Source of the DNA: a virus
DNA: 64,000 nt
Reading direction: 5' to 3' (one strand)
Virus record (IMG/VR): IMGVR_UViG_3300012189_000001
Span: 1 to 64,000 of that record
The notes beneath the pieces are model-generated. The model made no database searches and was not told where the DNA came from. It saw nothing but the letters and a program-made list of their open reading frames with translations. Position 1 is the first letter of the stretch, and each line of letters starts with the position of its first letter. A program made the position numbers and the translations under genes. Positions 59,712-64,000 of the stretch are shown here, piece after piece.

Positions 59712-61315
59712 AATCTCACCTCTAAAAGCTCCTCTAAAATATCACGCCGTTTGTCCAGCGCATCTCGAATACGCATGTCTACAGTATTATTCGCTAATAT
59801 GTGGTGATACCACACAGTAGTACTTTTTTGTCCCGGACGATTAATCCTCGCCATTGACTGGGAATAACTTTCTAAGGAAAAATCGTAATTCCAATATATT
59901 ACCCGTGCTGCACGGGTAAGATCCACTCCCACACTTCCTGCGCGGAGCTGTGCTACCAATATGTCGCTTTCACCTTTTTGCCACTTCTCCACATCTTTAA
60001 CGGCACCAGACAGTTCACTACTTGTATAACCCATCGTTTTAATCGTATTAGCGATTGTCCGTAAATCATACCTAAAGCGACAAAAAATTACAAGGGGTAC
60101 ACGCCCTAAATCTTCAAGAAGATCGCGTAGCGCATTGTGTTTTGCATCATGTACGTCTTGCATGATTCTCATACCGTTATTATCATCTATTGGCAAAAAC
60201 CCACTCGCTACAGCCTGTAGGCGCGTTAATAAAACAGCAGCGTTCGCCACCGAAAGGGACCCAGTTTCAAGCTGGATAAACAACTCCTTTGCGAGTTTGT
60301 CGTATAATCGCCTTGCACTAACAGGTAACTCGACAACAATATCAGAATGCACAGCCTCTGGAAGATCATAGCCTTCAGGTTCAATAAGGACGCGAATAGT
60401 GTTGAGTTTTTGTCGTAAATCATCCTGGTTAATCCACTGAAAAACCTGCTGATTATTAAACCCTCCCATCACAGCATAGGTTGCGCGAAAACGATGAAAA
60501 CTTGTGCCAAAAATAGGGCTACCGACGGCACGGCACACCCCGTAGGCGTCAAGCGGCGAGTGAGGTAGTAACGTACCACTCATGCCAAAGCGTAGGGGTA
60601 TTTTTTTACTAAGCCGCGCCAAACACCGCGAAATGACCCCTCCAGGTGCTTTCGCTCTGTGTATCTCGTCCCCTACCAGTAGATCAAATTTTGCATCAAA
60701 CATTGCGTCTTCAAGCGGCTCGCGCCATATTGCCTCATAGTTCACCACAATGATCGCAATACGATTTTTTCGCTTTGCCTCTTCCAATACCACGGGGATG
60801 ACCGCAGCTCGTTCTCTTATCGTGCCTCGGTCTAATTCGCATATTTCGACTGGCTTACCACCGTGTACGGCAAATTGCCGGGTCCACACAGGTACAACAC
60901 TTAATGGGCATACAATCAATACTTTATGGATATCTGGTTTGTTGAGCACGTAATCCACAATAATCTTTGATTTGCCACACCCCATAATCCCGTCAATAAG
61001 TGCCGATTCCATGTTCCAAATAGTTCGTAAAGTCTTGAGCTGGTGACCCCACGGTCTATTCCTGCTACACGTAGGATACACAGTACTCGCATCCTGCTCC
61101 ACAATGGGAATTCGCTCTTCCGCCACAATAGGACTTTCCCACTTCGCCACAATCCGCTGTAGTGCCTTTACCTGTGCCAGAGGTACCTTCCAACTCTTTG
61201 TGGGTGCATCGTATTTTCGCCCAGGGATCTCTTTAATCTCCTCGACAATATCCCGATTGTAGGGAAAACTGACCACAAAGTACCTATCTGTCTGCTGCAC
61301 CGTGATTTTGACCAC
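59708..61315 (-). CDS. SNF2-type SF2 helicase
   Basis: A 535-residue ATPase, first gene of the leftward block. The N-terminal 60 residues (YFVVSFPYNRDIVEEIKEIPG, YDAPTKSWKVP) resemble the HARP-type module of annealing helicases. Walker A is GIMGCGKSK at 109-117, DEIH at 216-219, SGT at 246-248, and the C-terminal lobe has V-A-Q-L-R-A-G-S-V-G-V-D-L and R-I-N-R-P-G-Q. It probably remodels replication forks or displaces proteins. Confidence 0.85.
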   Translation of the reverse strand: MVKITVQQTDRYFVVSFPYNRDIVEEIKEIPGRKYDAPTKSWKVPLAQVKALQRIVAKWESPIVAEERIPIVEQDASTVYPTCSRNRPWGHQLKTLRTIWNMESALIDGIMGCGKSKIIVDYVLNKPDIHKVLIVCPLSVVPVWTRQFAVHGGKPVEICELDRGTIRERAAVIPVVLEEAKRKNRIAIIVVNYEAIWREPLEDAMFDAKFDLLVGDEIHRAKAPGGVISRCLARLSKKIPLRFGMSGTLLPHSPLDAYGVCRAVGSPIFGTSFHRFRATYAVMGGFNNQQVFQWINQDDLRQKLNTIRVLIEPEGYDLPEAVHSDIVVELPVSARRLYDKLAKELFIQLETGSLSVANAAVLLTRLQAVASGFLPIDDNNGMRIMQDVHDAKHNALRDLLEDLGRVPLVIFCRFRYDLRTIANTIKTMGYTSSELSGAVKDVEKWQKGESDILVAQLRAGSVGVDLTRAARVIYWNYDFSLESYSQSMARINRPGQKSTTVWYHHILANNTVDMRIRDALDKRRDILEELLEVRL

Positions 61316-61384
61316 TCTATTACCCTTTATTCACCGCAATGATGCTATACTCTTCCATCTAAGACCTTTCATTACAAGGTGCAC

Positions 61385-61413
61385 TTGACAATCTTTGTAT
61401 AGTAGATTATACA
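61385..61413 (+). promoter_or_regulatory. rightward promoter for HTH/primase operon
   Basis: TTGACA (61385-61390), exactly 17 nt, TATACA (61408-61413). The start point is expected near 61420, giving a leader of about 37 nt with AAGGA before the ATG at 61457. Confidence 0.75.
61396..61413. promoter_or_regulatory. operator-like inverted repeat
   Basis: TGTATA (61396-61401) and TATACA (61408-61413) are perfect arms around a 6-nt centre. The repeat covers both -10 boxes. A second short repeat, TGACA-CGC-TGTCA at 61422-61434, overlaps the leftward -35. These are good candidates for binding sites of the HTH protein encoded at 61457. Confidence 0.5.
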
Positions 61414-61435
61414 TTGTGGTCTGACACGCTGTCAA
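61406..61435 (-). promoter_or_regulatory. leftward early promoter
   Basis: On the - strand TTGACA (complement of 61430-61435), 18 nt and TATAAT (complement of 61406-61411), both boxes perfect. Transcription would start near 61399 and run through the whole replication block. It shares -10 bases with the rightward promoter, so both cannot be occupied at the same time. Confidence 0.75.
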
Positions 61436-61456
61436 CACCTATTTTAAGGACAATAT

Positions 61457-61684
61457 ATGGATACCCACTTTGACGAAACGCACCTTGATGAAATGATTAT
61501 CGGACTCCGAGACGATTTGCGTAAATGCCCACAGGACTGGGCGACCATCGCCGAACATTCCGGCCTTTCTCCCCTCACTGTTCGCGCCTTTGCGCACACG
61601 TGGGTTTGTTCCAGAAATCCCACAATACAGACACTCAAACTCCTCTCTAGAGCTGTGCAGACTTTACACAGAGAGAAGGCCTAA
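61457..61684 (+). CDS. small HTH regulator
   Basis: A 75-residue protein with TTAAGGA upstream. The section D-W-A-T-I-A-E-H-S-G-L-S-P-L-T-V-R-A-F (about 27-45) followed by R-N-P-T-I-Q-T-L-K-L-L-S-R-A resembles the Cro/CI-type helix-turn-helix with its typical trailing helix. Being next to the shared promoters, it probably controls the switch, by analogy with lambda-like systems. No partner repressor is seen. Confidence 0.7.
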   Translation: MDTHFDETHLDEMIIGLRDDLRKCPQDWATIAEHSGLSPLTVRAFAHTWVCSRNPTIQTLKLLSRAVQTLHREKA

Positions 61685-61685
61685 C

Positions 61686-63173
61686 ATGCTTTTCGACCCC
61701 GCACATATCTCAAATATCCCACAGGAACTCCGCGATATCCCCCGGTGGATATGTTGGCGTGCGGTACCCTCGACAGACGGCACAATAGGCAAGATCCCTA
61801 AAAACCCGCACCACCCAACGCATAACGGCTCCACAACGAACCCCAAGTGCTGGGGTACCTTTAGCGAAGCTCTTGGCGCAAGTATGGCGAGCATGGGTGA
61901 GCTTGGCATTGGCTTTGTCTTTGTCGACGACGACACCATCTTTGGTCTTGACTTGGACCACTGCCTCGACAAAGACACCCTCACACCAGACGCACAAGAG
62001 ATTCTGCGCCAGGTAAAACATACGTATGGCGAAGTCAGTACCTCAGGCACTGGTGTGCATGTCTACGGGTACGGCGTACTGCCGAAAACCCTCAAGACCA
62101 AACTGGGCGAATTGTACGCGACCGGTCGCTATTTTACGGTTACAGGACAGCATTTACCAGATTCAGCACAATGCCTTGCTGAATGCCCACCCTCCCTCAT
62201 TGACTGGTTAATGAACTACCTGAGTAAGGGGGCCACAAAGCCCTCAGTTTCCCTCCAGCCACAACACGGCACATACCAGGATATCGACATCAACGAGGAA
62301 GATGATTCTCCTCCCGCTGGCACGCAGTTCCACCAACTCTGTGACAAGTACCCTTCCTTCTACGCCGTATGGGAGAGGAAAAGTACGAAGGAGTACGCCA
62401 GCCCTTCAGAGGAAGAGATGGCCATCGCTCGCTACGCCTATAACGCCGGATGGTCTCCTCAGGATATCTATCGTCTCATGAAGCATTGGCGCACAACGCA
62501 TAATCTCGATGGCAAACACCTGACCTCATACCGCTTGACCATTTTTAATCTCCATGAAACTCCCCCTCAGCAAGCTATCGTCATTGACAAGATGGAACGC
62601 GCCGCTGCGCTCCAAGTGCTTGCACAGACAGTACCCTTACCGATTGACCGGGTTATCTGCCTGGGGTCTGATGACGGCCACTACCGACTTGTGCTCACCT
62701 CTGGGCAGCAAGTCGACCTTGGGAAATTCGACGCCGTAGAGAAGCAACCTCTCTGGCGTAGACTTGTTGCTGAACAAACCAGCATGTACCTGGCTCCCAT
62801 CCCTGGCAAAGCTTGGAACAAAGTGGTAGAGGCTCTTATAGCGCTCAAGGAGGTTGAAGAGAATACCGATAGTAACACCACTACCGAGACACAACAGTGG
62901 TTGCGAGAATTTGCAAGCAACCTTCTCAAGAGTGGTTTGTCCTACGACATTATTCGCCGTAACGAAAGCTTCTATCAAGACACTCAGCTCCATGTAAGTA
63001 TCAGCAAGTTCCTTGCCCATGTCAAAGTCAAGTACAACCCAAGTATGACTCAAGCAGGACTCGCGCAGCGTTTACGGATGATAGGGTGGGCTCAAACATC
63101 AATCACGCTTCCTGACGCAGCAGGAAAGACTCTTACACAAACATACTGGAAGCAAGAAGAGGAGATAGCTTAG
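61686..63173 (+). CDS. primase-polymerase (NrS-1-like)
   Basis: A 495-residue protein starting MLFDPAHISNIPQEL. The N-terminal domain has W-I-C-W-R near 21-25, K-I-P-K-N-P, W-G-T-F-S-E-A, the catalytic G-L-D-L-D-H at 87-92 and S-G-T-G-V-H at 120-125, as in archaeo-eukaryotic primase-type enzymes of phages. The C-terminal half lacks a Walker A motif, so there is no fused helicase. It would make primers for the family A polymerase. An ORF extension upstream overlaps the HTH gene and is not used. Confidence 0.8.
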   Translation: MLFDPAHISNIPQELRDIPRWICWRAVPSTDGTIGKIPKNPHHPTHNGSTTNPKCWGTFSEALGASMASMGELGIGFVFVDDDTIFGLDLDHCLDKDTLTPDAQEILRQVKHTYGEVSTSGTGVHVYGYGVLPKTLKTKLGELYATGRYFTVTGQHLPDSAQCLAECPPSLIDWLMNYLSKGATKPSVSLQPQHGTYQDIDINEEDDSPPAGTQFHQLCDKYPSFYAVWERKSTKEYASPSEEEMAIARYAYNAGWSPQDIYRLMKHWRTTHNLDGKHLTSYRLTIFNLHETPPQQAIVIDKMERAAALQVLAQTVPLPIDRVICLGSDDGHYRLVLTSGQQVDLGKFDAVEKQPLWRRLVAEQTSMYLAPIPGKAWNKVVEALIALKEVEENTDSNTTTETQQWLREFASNLLKSGLSYDIIRRNESFYQDTQLHVSISKFLAHVKVKYNPSMTQAGLAQRLRMIGWAQTSITLPDAAGKTLTQTYWKQEEEIA

Positions 63174-63180
63174 GCTATCT
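63163..63180. terminator. hairpin between converging genes
   Basis: AGATAGC (63163-63169) and GCTATCT (63174-63180) form a 7-bp stem with a TTAG loop spanning the stop codon of the primase gene. The flanking sequence is C/T-rich on the + strand and not a clean T-run. It may act as a weak terminator for the rightward operon. Confidence 0.4.
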
Positions 63181-63204
63181 TCCCCTCCTCTCCATCCACA
63201 GATG

Positions 63205-63564
63205 TTAGGGAATTTTATATCCCCTACGTTCATACATCTCAATGAGTGTCCCCATGTCAATAATATCCCAACGCTTTTGTAAGTCACTGCGATACACGAC
63301 GGTTGTCATGCGCATATGACCAGTATTAAGGTAGTAAAAACACCCATGATTCCCAAACTGAACTGTTTCTACTCCGTAACAGTTCAGTACTTCATTCAGA
63401 GCTACCATGACACACTCGTCATACCGAGGCAGGTAATGCTGTTTCAGCCAGAGCTGCACTGAAGCATAGGTATGTGGGTGTACCCGGCCATTAATAAGGG
63501 CGAGGGCTTTTTTCTGCTGTTCAGATGTCGCCCATGTCAAGCGTTCTATAGACTTCTTTGTCAC
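63205..63564 (-). CDS. hypothetical protein
   Basis: A 119-residue protein starting MTKKSIERLTWATSEQ, basic at first, with two cysteines and a tyrosine-rich middle (FGNHGCFYYLNTGHMRM). The helix with L-A-L-I-N-G-R-V-H-P-H-T-Y-A-S-V could be DNA-binding. No family recognised. Confidence 0.55.
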   Translation of the reverse strand: MTKKSIERLTWATSEQQKKALALINGRVHPHTYASVQLWLKQHYLPRYDECVMVALNEVLNCYGVETVQFGNHGCFYYLNTGHMRMTTVVYRSDLQKRWDIIDMGTLIEMYERRGYKIP

Positions 63565-63567
63565 AGC

Positions 63568-63771
63568 CTATTCCTCTTCTTTGTACCAGCCGCGTATGAG
63601 TACTTCTTGTGCACCGTACACGGTCTTTTTGCCGCAACCATCGCAGGGGTAACGTTGTGCATCCGGCTCGCAATTCCCCATAATATCCCCACACGCAACG
63701 CACACACCTTCGTTGTCATCGTTTTCAAGGAGTTCTTCCAGCTCGGACCATACGATAAGATATCGAGGCAT
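63568..63771 (-). CDS. zinc-ribbon protein
   Basis: A 67-residue protein with C-V-A-C and C-D-G-C pairs about 19 residues apart, a small zinc ribbon, and an acidic N-terminal stretch. It overlaps the previous stop by one base. Function unknown. Confidence 0.6.
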   Translation of the reverse strand: MPRYLIVWSELEELLENDDNEGVCVACGDIMGNCEPDAQRYPCDGCGKKTVYGAQEVLIRGWYKEEE

Positions 63772-63983
63772 TATTCAATCCCCTCTTCTTCTATCACAGT
63801 GAGGTTGTGGTCGAGGTAGCTTCCCCGACAGTTTGCCTGCCATAGAACGCGAACAACAGAAAACGGCGTCTCTTTCAGGATAGTTATCCCTGTGATAACC
63901 CCTACCCAACCAGCTACCTCCTGGTTCGCTTTCATCTGCTGCCAGAACTTTGCCGACAGTTTGACCTTATTCCCGATTTTCAT
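63771..63983 (-). CDS. small SH3/KOW-like protein
   Basis: A 70-residue protein starting MKIGNKVKLSAKFW. G-N-K-V-K-L-S, then G-W-V-G-V-I-T-G-I and V-V-R-V-L-W form the strand order of small SH3-like barrel proteins common in phages. AGGAG precedes the ATG. Function unknown. Confidence 0.6.
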   Translation of the reverse strand: MKIGNKVKLSAKFWQQMKANQEVAGWVGVITGITILKETPFSVVRVLWQANCRGSYLDHNLTVIEEEGIE

Positions 63984-64000
63984 GCTCTATCTCCTATGAT

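Noticed and set aside
1-64000. CRISPR arrays, tRNA genes, integrase and attachment sites
   Set aside because: No regularly spaced repeats, cloverleaf sequences, recombinase frames or att-like core repeats were found by reading.

Overview
The window is a contiguous stretch of a tailed-phage genome (caudovirus with a podovirus-like set of parts), not bacterial chromosome. Genes are packed with a few bases between them or with ATGA/TAATG stop-start overlaps. Two converging blocks meet near 41.7 kb. The host is not identifiable. Consensus sigma70-type promoters, Sec signal peptides ending in A-x-A, one lipobox, and a B12-dependent ribonucleotide reductase are compatible with a Gram-negative, cobalamin-containing host, but this is inference.

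Left block, + strand, 0.3-41.7 kb, is the virion module: large terminase, portal, scaffold-like protein, small zinc-ribbon and accessory genes, a likely decoration protein, major capsid protein behind a strongly foldable leader (8894-8998), a beta-helix-type surface protein, a group of tiny lysine-rich proteins followed by an ATP-grasp enzyme, then a long fibre/adaptor region. The fibre region holds five consecutive genes with Sec signal peptides (17253-20761), four adaptor-like paralogues, three copies of one small fibre-tip-like domain, LamG/ConA-like lectin domains, a large tail hub/nozzle candidate, and four ejection-type proteins, one with a lytic transglycosylase domain. Three free-standing HNH homing endonucleases interrupt this block, one on the + strand and two on the - strand, each with its own promoter-like sequence.

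Right block, - strand, 61.3 down to 41.7 kb, is the replication and nucleotide module: SNF2-type helicase, a fourth HNH endonuclease with zinc-finger-like repeats, a lipoprotein, HEMLH metalloprotease-like protein, a Cys-rich phage protein, VRR-NUC-type nuclease, UvrD-type helicase, ParB-like protein, a family A DNA polymerase with an N-terminal uracil-DNA-glycosylase-like domain, class II ribonucleotide reductase, metallophosphoesterase, DUF4406-type protein and dCTP deaminase. At least seven micro-ORFs coding for membrane, signal-anchored or basic peptides lie between these genes. Two of them form a tandem duplication and two others begin with the same four residues.

Between 61.3 and 61.46 kb two near-consensus promoters point in opposite directions and share their -10 region, inside an 18-bp inverted repeat. 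A small HTH protein is transcribed rightward from here, followed by a primase-polymerase. This looks like the control point for early transcription. The last three genes are again on the - strand.

The most unusual points are the signal-peptide fibre cassette, the ATP-grasp enzyme beside lysine-rich microproteins, apparent AUU start codons at 14029 and 53627, the folded RNA before the capsid gene, and the overlapping divergent promoter switch. No integrase, reverse transcriptase, CRISPR array, tRNA or classical endolysin/holin/spanin cassette was recognised.
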